Source of the DNA: Icerya purchasi
Lineage: Eukaryota; Arthropoda; Insecta; Hemiptera; Monophlebidae
DNA length: 64,000 bases
Reading direction: 5' to 3'
Assembly (NCBI GenBank): GCA_039619475.1
Contig: CM077116.1
Coordinates: forward strand, 17,171,443-17,235,442
In this document: in pieces, positions 43,919 to 56,810 of the stretch
How the letters are laid out: every line of letters begins with the position of its first letter
How positions within the stretch are numbered: position 1 is the first letter of the stretch
Notes under the pieces: generated by a model
Databases searched by the model: none
Told to the model about the DNA's origin: nothing
The model's input: only the letters and a program-made list of their open reading frames with translations
Made by a program: the position numbers and the translations under genes

Positions 43919-46900
43919 GTACTTTTCTTATAAATATAACTTTTATATATATTTTTAGTTCATCTAATTTTAAATATTTCTTAAAATACGTTATGAATAA
44001 TAATTTTATGATACGTATAATTATCATAATTGCCACTGTTCATTTTTAGCTATTATTTAAACCTAAATTGTTTTCTTTTCTTTTTCTTTTTTTTTTTTTT
44101 TTTTCTATATTTGTGTCTTCTAACGTGACAGTAGTAAATAATTTAAATCAAGTTTACAGATATTATTCATTTCTCGTTCTACATTGGTGATATTTTATTT
44201 GTAACAATACACATATATAAATTTTAACATATTACATTGGTTTAAAACTTACGAAATGTTTCAGTGTTTGTAAAAGTTATTTTTGTACAGAAAAATTATT
44301 CAATGTATTTTACACGTCATGAATTATAACTGTATTTTATGGTCTGATTTTTTTTCCTTGTATGTTAATTATTTTTATTAACCAGTTGGGTCTTTATTGA
44401 ATGTTTATAATTTTTTAATTTTTTTATTGGAAAAGAATTAACGAAGGTCATTATAATAGTTTTGAAGTGGTCGTTAAACCGGAATAAAATATAAATTATT
44501 TTTGGGCAAATTTAGATAATTTTTTTCCCCCTGGGAGAGATTATGTTTATATATAAAATCAGTTTGATGTTGTTTTTATTGCCTTTTTGTTTGTTTTTTT
44601 TATATTTTTATTTGAACTAGGATTGGTTTGCAAATCAAACGGTAATGACTTCAGTTGACAATTTAGTCGCTGCTTCTAAAAGTAATATAATTCCAAATAA
44701 GGAATATTTATTGCAAGGTAGTATTATGGATTCAGCAGTGGATGTACTTCTCCATCGTTTGCGTGGATTATGTGACAATGTTGATTCTGGGCCAGAAACA
44801 TTTCATGATCACGAAATATGTTTTAGTATTAGTAAGTTTAATATTGCTTTTTATAGGATAGTGTAATATTTACTTGATTTTGTGTGCAGAGATTACTATT
44901 AAATATTTTTTGATTTTATAATTTAATTGCTTGGACCTTAATTTTGCTGTTTCGCGTTGTTAAGACGATGTCACTTGTGTATGTAAACTTCCGAGATTTC
45001 GTTTGGGACAAGTCAGAGGTGTATAGATAGAATAATAATGTTGCTAATTCTGCATCCTACAATAAATTATTATGTAGTGTTCGTATCTTTTCTATCAAGA
45101 CTGAAATTTTGGCTATTGATCATATTATTTATCAGGTTTTATATGGTTTTGCAATGTATTATTTCTAGTAGTTTAGCCATTATTCCGATACTTTGTTGCT
45201 TAAGAAATGTTAGGAGTTGGCCGATTTTTAAATTACGTTAAAAAGTTTTAGTGTTCAATTTTTGTTACTTTTGTCAAAGTGTTTCATAAATTTTGGAAAA
45301 ATTTCAGTGTCCATTTGCTTTGCTGGACTATAGGTTTTTTGTAGCAGCTATTATTTTTTTCTTATTGAAGAGGGCCGCGTCTATTGATTTTTCTTCAGAT
45401 GCTTTTAATAATTCGATTTGGTTTTTTTTTTTTATAGCTTGACTTTATTTTATTTAAGTTGAAAGCATTTGGTATTTTTATAATGTGGCTGGCGATTTTA
45501 TTTAGATTTATTCTTGTCTTGTTTTTATTCATTATGTTTTCTTATACATGTAGTTTTCGTAATTTTGGAAATTTAACTCTTTTCCGTTAGTAAAAGTAAA
45601 TGTGACTATAAGCCGATGAAACATACAGCACGTGATGTTTGATAGAGTAGCTCGTATATATATTATTGTGACAATAATAGTATAAAAAAATAGGGCGTAA
45701 ATTATTTTTAAACTTCTAAAAAAAAAAACGGTTTAATTCGAGCGATATTGTTTAATAACGCAGTATGTAGAACACTGCTTTATTTATTTATCTTTTTTTG
45801 TAGGTTATATTCATTAATATTTCATTGGTTGTAAATTTTAATGTGTTAATAATACTTTAAGCGTTTAAAGTGAAATTCTTAATTTTGATAATTTGATTTT
45901 AGAGGGGACAGCTACCCAACCGTTATTTTTTAAGGTACGTAGAGCTATGGATTGTACTGAAGATATGCCCTATCAGTTGCGATATGTGGGAGAACCAGAA
46001 ATAGGTAAAAATATGTTGAGTAATGTATTTTGTTTTTGACTACTGGGAAATGTGTTCCGCGGTGTTAGTTTGTTTGCGACCGTTTTTCAAATTTCTAGGA
46101 AAAGAAATTCATATTCGTGGTATATAATTTTCAAAGTTAAATGTTTACATAAAGTATTAAATATGTTATTTGCATATAGTACTGCTATACGTTTCTAAAT
46201 GTAAATAAAGATGTTATTACCGTATGTGATTAATTTACATTTCATTATTTATTTATATATTGTTCAATTTATCTACGGCAACTGCATTTTTGAGTGATAG
46301 TTAACCTTTTGATAATTGTCAAATTTTATTTCATTTAAACAGTTTGCAATTATAAATTCGTTCTTTTTTTTTCTTTTCTTTGGAAACTTGTTTGAAAAGT
46401 TAGCGCATATCACATGTAAAAGTAGTTTCCGTATTTTACAATTTCTGTGTGCTTTTTGTCCTGGCTTTCGCAAATATGAAGAGGTAGATTACAGTTTATT
46501 ATATGGCTAAATTGATCTGAGTGATCCTCAACGTTTTTAATTAAATTTCGTTTCCTATCAACATTTTCTTACGATATTATCGAATACACTGTCTCTTTTA
46601 GCTAAAGAAAAATTAAGGGCGCTTCTGGATTATTTTGAAACTTATATCATTTTACGAAATATTTAAAAAAGAGACTCGTTCAGTATTTTAGAAGAAAGGA
46701 ATTAAGAGGATAACATTTTTATTCGTTTAGTGGATAAAGTAGCTAACATGGATTTAGCCATCTGAACTTCGGTTGATTTAAAGTTACCGTTTCAGCACAT
46801 TTTTGGTAGTTTTACAGTTAAAAATATAATATTTGGTACTAGTGTTGTAATTAAACGTTGGGAATTGATTACACTTTTCTTTAGGAAGTTAAAAGTAGAA

Positions 46901-47743
46901 TGATTGTTGATTGTTCTTATTAATTGTATGTTACAAATTGAAAAAGGTAAAAAAATCCATTAAATTTGATTTATTTTATTAAACACCTTAATATGTTTTT
47001 AATTTTCACGCTAGGCGATAAAAATCGACCAACTATAGTACGTACCAGTATGGATGTAGCTGTTACACCGTCCATTATTGAATTTTTGACAGAAATGGGT
47101 TATCGTATGGAATTCGAGTATATTGCGAGAGGTTATATGTTTAGAAAGGGTCGTATGAAAATTTTAGTTTCGAAAATATTTAAGGTATTAGTCTTGAATT
47201 ATTATTTTTTAAAGTTATTTCGATTATATTTTTGTTATTAAGACTATAAGGCAGTTTTTGCTGAGAACATATCTGTTTCATTGATTTTTTATTTAATTTC
47301 GCGTAATAAATATTTTTGTAAATATGCAGAACATTTACAAAATAATCGGTACGTTAATCAAAATGAAAATGTAAACATTTCATTTTTTTATTCATAATTA
47401 AGTTGTGAAAGTTTTATTGTATAAATTGATTTGAATTTCATTTTTAAATTTTATTTTAAATGTGTTGATTTGAGGTTGATTTTTTGTTTTTGATATGCTA
47501 TTATTCGTGTTTTTGTACCTGATTTATATTAACTGTTTGTGTGTTAACTATACATTGCAGATGATGGGTCAAAGTCAAGGAAAAACGCATGATAGCCTAG
47601 ACCTGGTTTCTAAATCGTATTTAGTCGAATTAAGTGTTTTAGCTTCGAGTGGTCATGAAGCCATCGGAGAAGATATGAAAGCATTTGCAGAACAGCTAAA
47701 ACCATTAGTAATTCTGGATAAGTTTGATTATAAAAGGTTTTAA
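43907..47743 (+). CDS. MED18: Mediator of RNA polymerase II transcription subunit 18
   Basis: MED18 is a Mediator head-module subunit that pairs with MED20 and helps link activators to RNA polymerase II in the nucleus. Joined exons: 43907-43918, 44621-44831, 45903-46004, 47015-47184 and 47561-47743, all GT-AG and in phase. They give 225 residues from the first ATG, or 213 from the in-frame ATG at 44645 (human MED18 is about 208). Family landmarks in order: EYLLQGSIMD, LLHRLRGLCDN, ETFHDHE, LRYVGEPEIGDKNRP, a block at the exon 4 start ending FLTEMGYRMEFEYIARGYMF, RKGRMKILVSKIFK, SYLVELSVLAS, and the C-terminus FAEQLKPLVILDKFDYKRF. No break is seen. The gene starts about 300 bp right of the Harbinger end. 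Confidence 0.95.
44621..44831 (+). CDS. MED18: MED18 exon 2
   Basis: It encodes the N-terminal strand and helix with NKEYLLQGSIMDSAVDVLLH and RLRGLCDNVDSGPETFHDHE. The donor is GTAAGT after one base of the next codon. The reading frame beyond 44831 is intron read-through. Confidence 0.93.
45903..46004 (+). CDS. MED18: MED18 exon 3
   Basis: The exon is 102 bp between TTTTAG and GTAAAA. It encodes GTATQPLFFKVRRAMDCTED and MPYQLRYVGEPEI. It is too short to stand out as an open frame; I found it because both flanking exons require its phases (1 and 1). Confidence 0.93.
   Translation, partial: RGQLPNRYFLRYVELWIVLKICPISCDMWENQK
47015..47184 (+). CDS. MED18: MED18 exon 4
   Basis: The acceptor is CACGCTAG and the donor GTATTA. 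It encodes GDKNRPTIVRTSMDVAVTPS and the conserved FLTEMGYRMEFEYIARGYMF, then RKGRMKILVSKIFK, ending in phase 0. Confidence 0.95.
47561..47743 (+). CDS. MED18: MED18 exon 5 with stop
   Basis: The acceptor ATTGCAG precedes MMGQSQGKTHDSLDLVSK. The exon then encodes SYLVELSVLASSGHEAIGED and FAEQLKPLVILDKFDYKRF with a TAA stop at 47741-47743. A candidate polyadenylation signal AATAAA lies at 48385-48390, but this is AT-rich sequence and the assignment is weak. Confidence 0.94.
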   Translation: MMGQSQGKTHDSLDLVSKSYLVELSVLASSGHEAIGEDMKAFAEQLKPLVILDKFDYKRF

Positions 47744-49997
47744 TTAAAAGCCCACTTGGAATAACAACGATAAAATTATTTCATTTGCTGTCCTAACGCG
47801 TGTTAGCCGCGGAAGATTATGCGTCTAACGAATTTGTTTATTGCCGAATCAAAGCAGTTTAATTGACGCGGTAAAAGTAACATGGTAATCGTTGGCCAGT
47901 TATTTTATATATTTGTATTTTTAATTATTGATTTAATACGATTACCTTCTTTATTTATTATAAACTAAGATCGTAATGAATAAGAAAAAAAAGTATGGTG
48001 TAAACATTATTAGACAATAACTGTTTTCCTTTTTAGGCTGTGCACAAAGACAAATTATATTATACGCTTCCATTAAAGTTGTTAAAATATACGGCGCTTA
48101 TGAGAAATGGTTAAAAATATATTAAAATTACATATTAGTATAATCCATTTTTTGTTGTACATGAAGTTATAATTTATGTAAAAACATTGAAAGTGATTTT
48201 TAAAACAAAAATATATACATTATAGCAACTTATTATTTTTTAAGTTTTCGGTAAATTTGAAAATTTTTCAAAAGAATTACGTTCAATTTGAAATTTCATA
48301 ATTACACTTTTGGATATAATTAATTATTACATAATTTTAACTGAAATTTTATTATTATCCAGCGGATGGGTACGCGGAAAAATTAATAAATTAACTTCAA
48401 GATCTATCATTACATTTGAGAAGTGCTTGCAACAACAGATTTCGTAAGCTGGTTGTAAAATACTATCGGCCAGTTTAATGAACAGATACGGATTACGATC
48501 GTAGCCGAACCATCAGCTGTTCTATCGTGTATTCTTCATTTTGTTTGCGTGGTAATAATTGTTTCTTCTATGTATATGAATGCATATAGTGTCATAGTCA
48601 TAAATTTACCGGCAGCGAGAGTGGGTATATTGAATTTTTTTTAACAGATATTGTAATGAAAAAGTTTCAGGACTGCGCACCAATATATTAGTAGCGCTAT
48701 TTATGCATAACTGATGGCAATGTGTAGAAGGAAGTCGCCCGAATAAATATTCCGAAGTTGAGCAGTGTATGTGCAGTAGTTGTTGAAATAAAACGGTTTT
48801 GCGTAATGCACGTTTATATTCTTTCTGTTGCGAAAATACTGAACTAGGTACTGTGATTAAGTTCTGCGCTAAGCACGGAGGGAATGTAACAGAGCATTGT
48901 ACGGTGAAGTTTATTTATTACGTACGAATGCGGTTCGAGTGTCATCGCTTGTTTAGGGAAAGAGGTGAAAGCGTGCACAGTTTAATGTGAAAAAGTGACG
49001 AACTAAAATGATGTTGATTGTGTTTTTCGATTATCAGGGTATTGTGCAGGAAGAATATCATACACGAGGTATCACAATTACAAAAAGAGTTATACAAAAA
49101 ATTAATGAAGCACCTACATGATGATAGTCTACTGCGCCGTACTTTTTGGCCGAGAAAAGCGTTACGTTGTTTCGCTATCCCGTGGTTTTCTCTTACCCAA
49201 ACTGAAACTTTACTTAAAAATACGTCGTTTTGTGGGTATTTTGCAGATTGAAAAAATGTAACCGTCAAATTGAAAGTGTTTCCAAAGACGGACATTGGTA
49301 GTATGTTTTCTGATTAACGGGGTACTTTTACTTTGTTTTTTTTTTTTTTTTTTTTTTCGTATGTTTTATAAAATAGTTGCAGGTGTCATAACTTGTATAT
49401 TATTTTCGCTATGGTAAGTCATTGTTGAACTACTTCTTTCCCCTACTTTAACGCGCTTCTATATAACATTATTATTTCAATGTATGGTCTTGCTGTCGTT
49501 TCTCTATGAAACCGATTCGATTACTTTAGAGGTATTTTTAAAGTTCTGTGGAATCAAACGTTTACGTTGATATATTTTGTTAAATTTTATTGCGTAAGAA
49601 TAGGTTCTAATGTATTAGTTTAGCAATGCAGGTTAATGATTTACCGATATCAGTTTAATGTTAGGCAAATAAAAATGTCAGTGAAGATTTACAAAGAAGA
49701 AGATAGTAAAATTATGAAAACTTTGGATATATTCCCCTCGCGAATTTTGTCGTAAAATTGGGGAAAAAAAGGTAAAAAAAAGCCAAAAGATGATTTTTGA
49801 TAAGAGAAAATTATTTACAGTAAAAAATAAAAGTGTTTGTTACCTCATCATGTGTCATACTATTTGAAAGTAATCTAAAAGTAGTTATTTAGTTTTGTAC
49901 ATATGAGTTATTGGAAATAAATAACTTTTATAATGGATTTAGCTTGTAGCTTAAAAAAGCAAAATTTTATTCCCTCCGGAGTGTGCAAATAATATTA
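47744..49997. other. MED18 3' flank; possible mariner relic inside
   Basis: AT-rich 3' untranslated and intergenic sequence. The part 48480-49300 is less AT-rich and has two open plus-strand stretches treated in the next entry. A run of T occurs at about 49339-49358. Nothing else is recognisable. Confidence 0.5.
48799..49300 (+). pseudogene. Possible mariner-type transposase relic
   Basis: A plus-strand stretch gives IKFCAKHGGNVTEHCTVKF and HRLFRERGESVHSL. This resembles the N-terminal helix-turn-helix of insect mariner-like proteins, in which IKFC..G is followed about 30 residues later by W..FREGRES. The later open stretch 49018-49251 has no clear catalytic motif. No terminal repeats were found. 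The resemblance is short and could be accidental. Confidence 0.38.
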
Positions 49998-50371
49998 TAG
50001 TCTGTCAAGCGAAAGAAGTTCGTTCGAGTTTCGTTGCCGAGCTTGAGTGTTGCTTGAAGTAGTGTACTAGCATCAAGGCGCTTATTAACACTTGACACGT
50101 ATTTCAGTATTACCAAAAGAAATCATATTGCCATATTTCTGTTATTTCTCCCCTTCTTGGAAGTAGTAACCTCATTTTTGTTTCATCTCTGTACGTTTAT
50201 CCGTCCTTTTCTTCTGGACCTGTTTACACTCAAACGGATTACATGGTGTTAACTCAGCCAGTATTATATCTGATACGCGATGGACTGAAGGTTAATGTGA
50301 GGTCCCCTGATTTCGTGACGTTAGCGCGTTTCCGTTGTTTTACGAATGGACTTCTTTCGTTTGACAGACTG
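49998..50371. mobile_element. 374-bp Tc1/mariner-type MITE
   Basis: The ends are inverted: TAGTCTGTCAAGCGAAAGAA on the left, and the right end reads inward as CAGTCTGTCAAACGAAAGAA. The dinucleotide TA flanks both sides (49996-49997 and 50372-50373), as expected for Tc1/mariner insertions. The interior is less AT-rich than its surroundings and has no coding sequence. Confidence 0.82.
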
Positions 50372-50639
50372 TAATATATTTTTTAAAGTAATACATTGCA
50401 AAAACATGGAGACTGCGCCTTACGATAGATATCGCTGAAGAAGTTGAGGGTCTTTTGAATTACATTTTCGTTATAATTTCAACTATAAATTTTTAATCGA
50501 ATTTGTATTATTTTTATTCAAATTATCACGTTTTTTATATAAAACAAGCGGCTATTTGTTTCCAACAGCCGTTACTTATTTTTTACTAATATGGAAAGCA
50601 CATAATGAACTTGAATAAAATTTAATTCAGATACTTCAA

Positions 50640-50940
50640 GTGCATAATAGCTAAAATTTTGACGGAACGCGTTAATAATTTTTGCATTCTGTATTTCAGT
50701 TTATAGTGAGCGTTAAGCTATTTTAGTAGAGCTAGGAGGGGGCTTAGTCTCCTAAACTCCACGAAGTCGATGCTTATAATTTACAAATGTAAATGTTAGG
50801 TTTGAAATAAGTTTTATAATTTGGAAATGTTTGAATGAGGAAGTGCTGTAATCAATGTATTATAAACTATCACAGTAAGCATATACTGCTTGAATTAGCG
50901 ATCATTATAAAAGAGAATTTAAGTTTGGATCACGACGTTA
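50640..50940 (-). mobile_element. Copy C (decayed fragment) of the AGTGGCCACT-ended repeat
   Basis: It is recognised by order-conserved matches to copy B: AAAATTTTGACGGAACGCG (B: AAAATCTTAACGAAACGC), AGTAAGCATATACTGCTTGA (B: AGTAAGCAAATATTGCTTGA) and ATTAGCGATCATTATAA. The terminal GGCCACT motifs are not found. Boundaries are approximate. Confidence 0.5.
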
Positions 50941-53129
50941 ATTTTGTCGGACGATTTTTCACAGAAAACAAATATTTAAAATTATTTTTAGTTAATACGT
51001 TTCAGATGTGATTATAAATGTTTTATAAACTTCATATTAATAAAAACTATTATACAACGCAGTCACTAGTAGGTGAAAACAGGACTGACTTGCTGACAAC
51101 AGCGTATCTAGTAGCTACGGCAGTAATAGCTGGTATTTACTCAGTATTAGGCAATTAAGCGATATTGTATGACTTTGAGAAATCGAGATATTTGCAATTT
51201 GTATAATATATTATACGGTTTCGCTTTAAAGTATGCATTTAGATATCGTATGATAAAATGTGAAAAATTTTTATTTTTACAAATGTAAAACGCTGAAACT
51301 ACGCAGATTGCTGAGGCATATTAAAGTAGAATCTTCTTTACTATTTCATCGGAGCATTTAATTTCTTATTTGATGCAATATTACTTTTTTACCTGATGTA
51401 AAAAATATTTTCCATTCTAATTATTCTTTTTAAATAACAGTTTTATTGTGATAAAACTAAATATGTTTGAGTTTTAAATAAAAAAAGTAGTATGTTTAAT
51501 TTCTTTTAGTTTTTGCATAAACATTGTTTTAATATACATGCGTTTGATGGGTGGAATTTGTATTTGTTTTATTCTTTCCCGTTTTACGATTATTTTTCGA
51601 AATAAGTAAAATTAATGTTACTATTTCTAGACAATGATTGTAGCTGTGAACTAAAGAGTAAATAAATTAAGTTTTCTCAGTCGTTTTTTTTGTAACCCGG
51701 TTCCTTTAAAAATATATTCCGCAATTTGAATTTATTTATTTTGGTTTCTAAAACAAAATTGAATTGTTTTATCTGTTATAATCCGTGTATTCATACGGTG
51801 TTTAGTAATTATATTACATTGTTAGTAGCAAAATTTTCAAATGCAATTATATTTAAGAAAAAAATTCGCAATTTATCTGTTTGTGCCGCTGTTAATACGT
51901 TTGTATAAAAAATAAACTGAATATTAATATATCAACAATTTGATGTAGTTTTATTTTTACCATGATTGTTGTATTGCTGTTCAATGAAAACGGTATATTA
52001 CTCGGAGAAAATCATTTCTGAAAATGTACATATTTTAATATTAAATAATATCATACATAACGCAGTAATTAACGAATTTAATTTCGTTATTTTCCTAAAT
52101 AAATTTTTTTCGATTGTTGTTTTCTAAGTTTTATATTAAATCTAACAATACCAAATTTCTTTTTACAGCTCGTATCTCTCTATGCTTGTAGTTTAAAGTA
52201 ATCAAAATTGAACTTTATGTACTTATTGATAATCTATGCTTTGACGAGTAATACTAAATTTCTTACTTCATAATATCGTACATTTCTTATAAATATGTTC
52301 AATCCTTTGCTTCTGAGTATGATTATAAATGGTACTACAGCGTGTCGAGTTTGTGGTTTTGTAATCATCAGAATCACGCAATGTACTTTACGTGATGTAT
52401 TTATTGCAATTTAATGGTCTCGTATCTTAAATTGTGCACGTTGGGAGGTTCAGAATAGTGTACTATCGTTTTCAGTACTCATTAATAATAGCCAATTTTT
52501 TTTCTTTTGAGACTGAACTTTTTTAATTTTCACTTAAATGGTGTTAAAATGTTTTTTTTTTCTTTCTGAATTTAATTATTCCTATTACAGTGTCTGATGT
52601 CACTTCTTTCATTTTCCGTTGTACTTTTCATTTTAACTTAATTCTCTTTTCTACTACCATCAGCTAATATCTTTTAATTTTTCGTTTTGTTTTTTTCTAG
52701 TATACTGCTGCCATTTGTATTACACTTACCGTTTATTCTTTCATTGTGTTTTTTTTATCTTTATCGATTGTTGATTTCCATGTGAATTTTGTCATTCCTT
52801 CAAATATTGTATTTGTATTTATTCTAAAGGCTTTTCCTTAATGCCTAAAAGTATTGTTATTTAGCTTATTAAAGCTCCTCCTACAACGTCTCTAATCATT
52901 TTTTTCTTCCGTCTTTGCGCGTTTAAATGTCTGCACTTTTATTTCGTCAATTTTAATGTTAAAGTTTACCATTTTGTTTTTCATCTCTTATTACAATTCT
53001 TAGTCGTTATTAAGGTGGTATTCTAGTCTAGGGGCACGAATTTAGGATTTTTTTCAAGCTTAATAAAAAAAAAACAATGAATATTTTTACAATCTATTAT
53101 TAGATTTGTTCATATAGAAAATGACATTA
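50941..53129. other. AT-rich stretch without recognised features
   Basis: I see no exon-like segment, RNA gene or terminal repeat. T-rich tracts occur near 52500-52560. Confidence 0.5.
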
Positions 53130-54445
53130 AGGAAGTATAAGAATCTTTCTCGGTTTTTTTTTTTATGTCTGGAAAAGCTACTGAGGATATGTCAAAAGAC
53201 ATTCAGCAATAGATGGAAAAAGATGGAATGGATATTGCGTTGTCCAGGGCTCAAGGTTATGACAATGCCGCGTCAATGTCAGGTATCCATGGAGGGGTGC
53301 AATGAAAAATCTGAGAAGTAAATCCAAAAGCACTGTTTAGTACCTGTTTTAATCATTCCTTGAATCTTTACGGAGTTCATGCATTTGCATGTGTTCCTTC
53401 CAACGTTACATGTTTTGGAACAGTAGAGAAATTATATTCATTCTTTTCGTCATCTACACAGAGATAGCAATTGCTTAAAGAGAAAACAGGAAAAAATTTA
53501 AAACGTTTATCTGATACTCGCTGGAGCGCTCATTACGAGTCAGTAAAAGTTGTAAATGAAAACATAGAGGCAATTGTGAGTAGTTCGGAACATTTTCAAG
53601 ATCCAACAAAAGCAAATCTAGATACAAGATCAGGAGCAAGCTCGCTCCTGTCGGCTGTTTGTGATTTTACCTTTTTGACCTATATACAATTTTGGCTTTC
53701 TATAGTGGAGGAAGTTAATGTAGTTCAACAATATTTACAATCTCCAAAAATGACTTTGGATACAGGAATGACCAAACTAAAAGTCCTGAATTGGCACTAA
53801 AAAATGCAATGATATGGACATTAACATCGAGAGACGAAGAAGAAGGAAGGTAAAAAGAACGATGCCGGGTGAATAAGCTCATGGTGCTGGATTATCGATT
53901 CAAGAAGAAATACGTCTGTCAATATTTGAATACATAGACCGATTTATACAAGAATTGTCGCAACGATGCAGGATCATGAAACAAATCAACCATATTTTCC
54001 AAATTATTGAAACAAAGTTTATGCTAGAAGCTTCAGATGACGCTCTGGCTGTAGCAGTGGACAATCTGATACAAATTTACGATGAATTTGATAAGGAGCA
54101 GGTTTTCCAAGAAATAAAAAGGTACCTTAGGCATCTATGTGCCACCGATACGAGTGTAGACGTTGCTGCCAAATGGACAGCCCAAGAAATCCTTCAGTTT
54201 ATAATAAAATGGGACTTTAGTGAATCATTACCCTGTACTTCTTGACCATTTGAATCTCGGTTGCATCATGCGAGAGGAGTTTTTCTAAACGTCAACTAAT
54301 TAAAAATTATCTTCGATCTACAATGAATCAAGAGCGACTTGTTAATCTGCCCGTGCTCTCAATTGAAAGAAAAGTTTCAAAAGAAATTGATTTCACTGAA
54401 GTTATTGAGGAGTTCAGTAAAATGAAGGCACGAAAACACATATAA
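53130..54445 (+). pseudogene. hAT-superfamily transposase relic (ZMYM1-like)
   Basis: The plus-strand blocks run through shifting frames: SGKATEDMSKDIQQ (53168), ALSRAQGYDNAASMSGIHGG (53240, retaining the GYDNA core with its Asp), NPKALFSTCFNHSLNLYGVH (53325), GTVEKLYSFFSSS, LKRLSDTRWSAHYESVKVV (53500), GASSLLSAVCDFTFLTYIQF (53630), VNVVQQYLQSP, and the C-terminal dimerisation region LIKNYLRSTMNQERLVNLPV with VSKEIDFTEVIEEFSKMKAR (54298-54440). Stops and frameshifts break the frame; block order is intact. No terminal repeats were identified. It differs from the hAT relic at 10.8 kb, which is THAP12-like. Confidence 0.87.
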
Positions 54446-55130
54446 TATGCTTTAACAGCTACATACTCACTGAAAATAAAAACTACCTGTTACTTTATTT
54501 TTACTAATTGTTTTTGTTTTGCCGACCGATTTGTATTTTATTTTCCTCATCCATATCCATATTCTATGTATGTTTATTTAAGTCGAATTTAAATTTCACT
54601 TGCAAGATTTTAACTAAATAAACATAAACACTGATACATACAAATGTGAACGGACATAATAAGAAGACAAAAAACAAATTTCTTTTCACATTTTATGACA
54701 GGATCAACATTCCACCTTCTGCAAACAATAATGATGGAAGCGGTAGAAGGGAAAAGGGGAAGAGGAAGAAGGATTTTTTGGCTCCAAAATATCAAAACAT
54801 GAACTGGAGTTACAAAAGTAGGAGAATTATTCCAGGTCAGAAGAAGTCAAGACAAATTCCGTCAAATAGTGGAGTTTATGAAAAGTGGTTAAGCTACAGC
54901 CGAATCAGGTTACATGAAGAAAAAGACGAAACGTACCTTTCCTTATAACGCCATCGTAAACAAATCGTTTCCCCTTATTTTATCAGGGTATTTCATTTTT
55001 CGAATTTTAATGTCTTCGAATAGTTTGCGTGTTCCCCTATTTTTGCTATCACTGGCGAATTTGTTACATGTTTGGTCTATGATATTTACGGTAGTCTCCG
55101 GATAGCACCAGAGCTACTCTTTTTTTGTAA
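54446..55130. other. Flank between the hAT relic and the Helitron-like element
   Basis: AT-rich sequence. The open frame at 54646-54948 is Lys/Arg-rich low-complexity and resembles no family. A CTCTTTTTTTG tract ends it. Confidence 0.4.
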
Positions 55131-55494
55131 TCTGCACTCATGGTCTACATTTTTTTTTTAATGAATGTAAGTCTGTCTGTCGTTCGTCGTTCTGTATGTC
55201 CTTGATAGACTCCTCGAAACTATTCATCCGATTTTTATGACATTTGGACAGTGTATTTATGGGGTCACGAAGAACAATATAGGCTATTTAAAAGTCCAAA
55301 AAAAATATGGTAAAATTCGTTTTGGTGAATTTAAGGGGTTTTCACAAATTATAAAGCTGAATGAGTACAGGGCGATACACATGAGTATTTCAGAAAACAT
55401 AAACAAAACCGGAAAAGAAATATATACATATATAAATGTATTGGCATGATTGTTTTTTTCTTTTCTTAGTTAGGCTATTTGTAAAACATTTCAT

Positions 55495-55830
55495 AAACCA
55501 TTTTTTGTATGTTTTTCGTGTTCAGAGTTATTCAGATATTCGTATTTACTTTTCGATAATGTGGTTTATTATGTTCCTGATTTTGAATCGTTTAAAACCC
55601 GATCGTTCTGTTAACTGTTATGATTGCAAAATCGCTGTTCTTTAAGTTTTGCCTTTATTGAATTTTTGTATTCGCTATTTGTATTACTTAATTCTGACAC
55701 CGAGCTAGATAACCGATGTTCGCATATACTGCCCGTCCGTTACTCGCGTATTATCCGTTTCATTCGTGATTTAATGTATGTTCGGTATTTTCGCAACGTT
55801 TGGTTATGTTCTCATTAAATATTCAAAAGA
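55495..55830 (+). repeat. Direct repeat, first copy, inside the Helitron-like element
   Basis: It shares with 56630-56810, in the same order, CCATTTTTTGTATGTTTTT, GAGTTATTC-GA, GCCCGTC-GTTACTCGC, TATTATCC and GTATTTT-GCAAC. The second copy is shorter because its middle is missing. Confidence 0.65.
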
Positions 55831-56629
55831 GAAAAAAAAGGCGAATCGTATAATTTAATTTCTGAGAACGGCATGATTTTGTGAGCCGAGAAACTGCTCA
55901 GTGCCCCGGGTACTTACAATTAAATTACACGACGCGTGATTCGGTTAGGCAATGATGTTTCGTTCGATGGTCCGGATATTGGTGCAGTTGACGGAAAAAC
56001 AAAAACGATAGTGCGCGCCAGATTAAACGAGCCCAAAAATAAATAAATAAATAAGTAGTTGCGATAATTATTATTTTTGAGGGAGGAATTATCTCTAACT
56101 AACGATGATCAGTTTATCATATTTAATTTAGGGTTGTAGCGTACCACAATTAGCAAAAAAAAAAAACAGAAAGAAAACCTCCACCATACACCTGAAAAGA
56201 AAACAGGTATAGCGGTATCAGTAAAAGGCCGTTCTATCATTTGTGAAGTGTAGCGGACCACATTTACTGTCGTTAAATGGTAGTAAGACTAAATTAAATA
56301 TATAATAAAAAGATGTAGAAGAACAATGTAGGCGAATGATTGTTTAGCGAGTATGGTGCAAACCGGTCTGCATTTCTCTTAAACACGGTACCCCCTAAAT
56401 CGGGAAAAAGAAAAGAAAATAAACGCCCTGACTTCACAAGTACTGTGAGAATTATAAGAAAAGTGAAACATTCACACGACTCGGCAATCAGGTCAAGAAA
56501 GAAATTTGAGGAGCACAAAAAGATTGTCCCAACAATGAGACATTTATAACAACTGAAAGGTTCTTGATCCGAAAAATTAGCGACCGGCAGGAAATCGAAA
56601 AATCGATTGCGAACATTACAATAAGTGCA

Positions 56630-56810
56630 TCAACCATTTTTTGTATGTTTTTGTGTTCCGAGTTATTCCGACTTCTTCATATTTTCGTTTCGGTAAATCT
56701 GCTGTATCCGCCCGTCAGTTACTCGCATATTATCCCTGTGTATTAGTTTTTAATGTGTGTTCCGTATTTTTGCAACTTTTAGTAATATTGTATGAAAATA
56801 TTCACATTTG
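56630..56810 (+). repeat. Direct repeat, second copy, inside the Helitron-like element
   Basis: This is the partner of 55495-55830, with about 150 bp of the middle deleted. The copies are clearly diverged, so the duplication is old. Confidence 0.65.

Noticed and set aside
48942..49295. 117-codon minus-strand open frame
   Set aside because: No family resemblance; overlaps a possible mariner relic read on the other strand.
54646..54948. 100-codon Lys/Arg-rich open frame
   Set aside because: Low-complexity composition without motifs or splice support.
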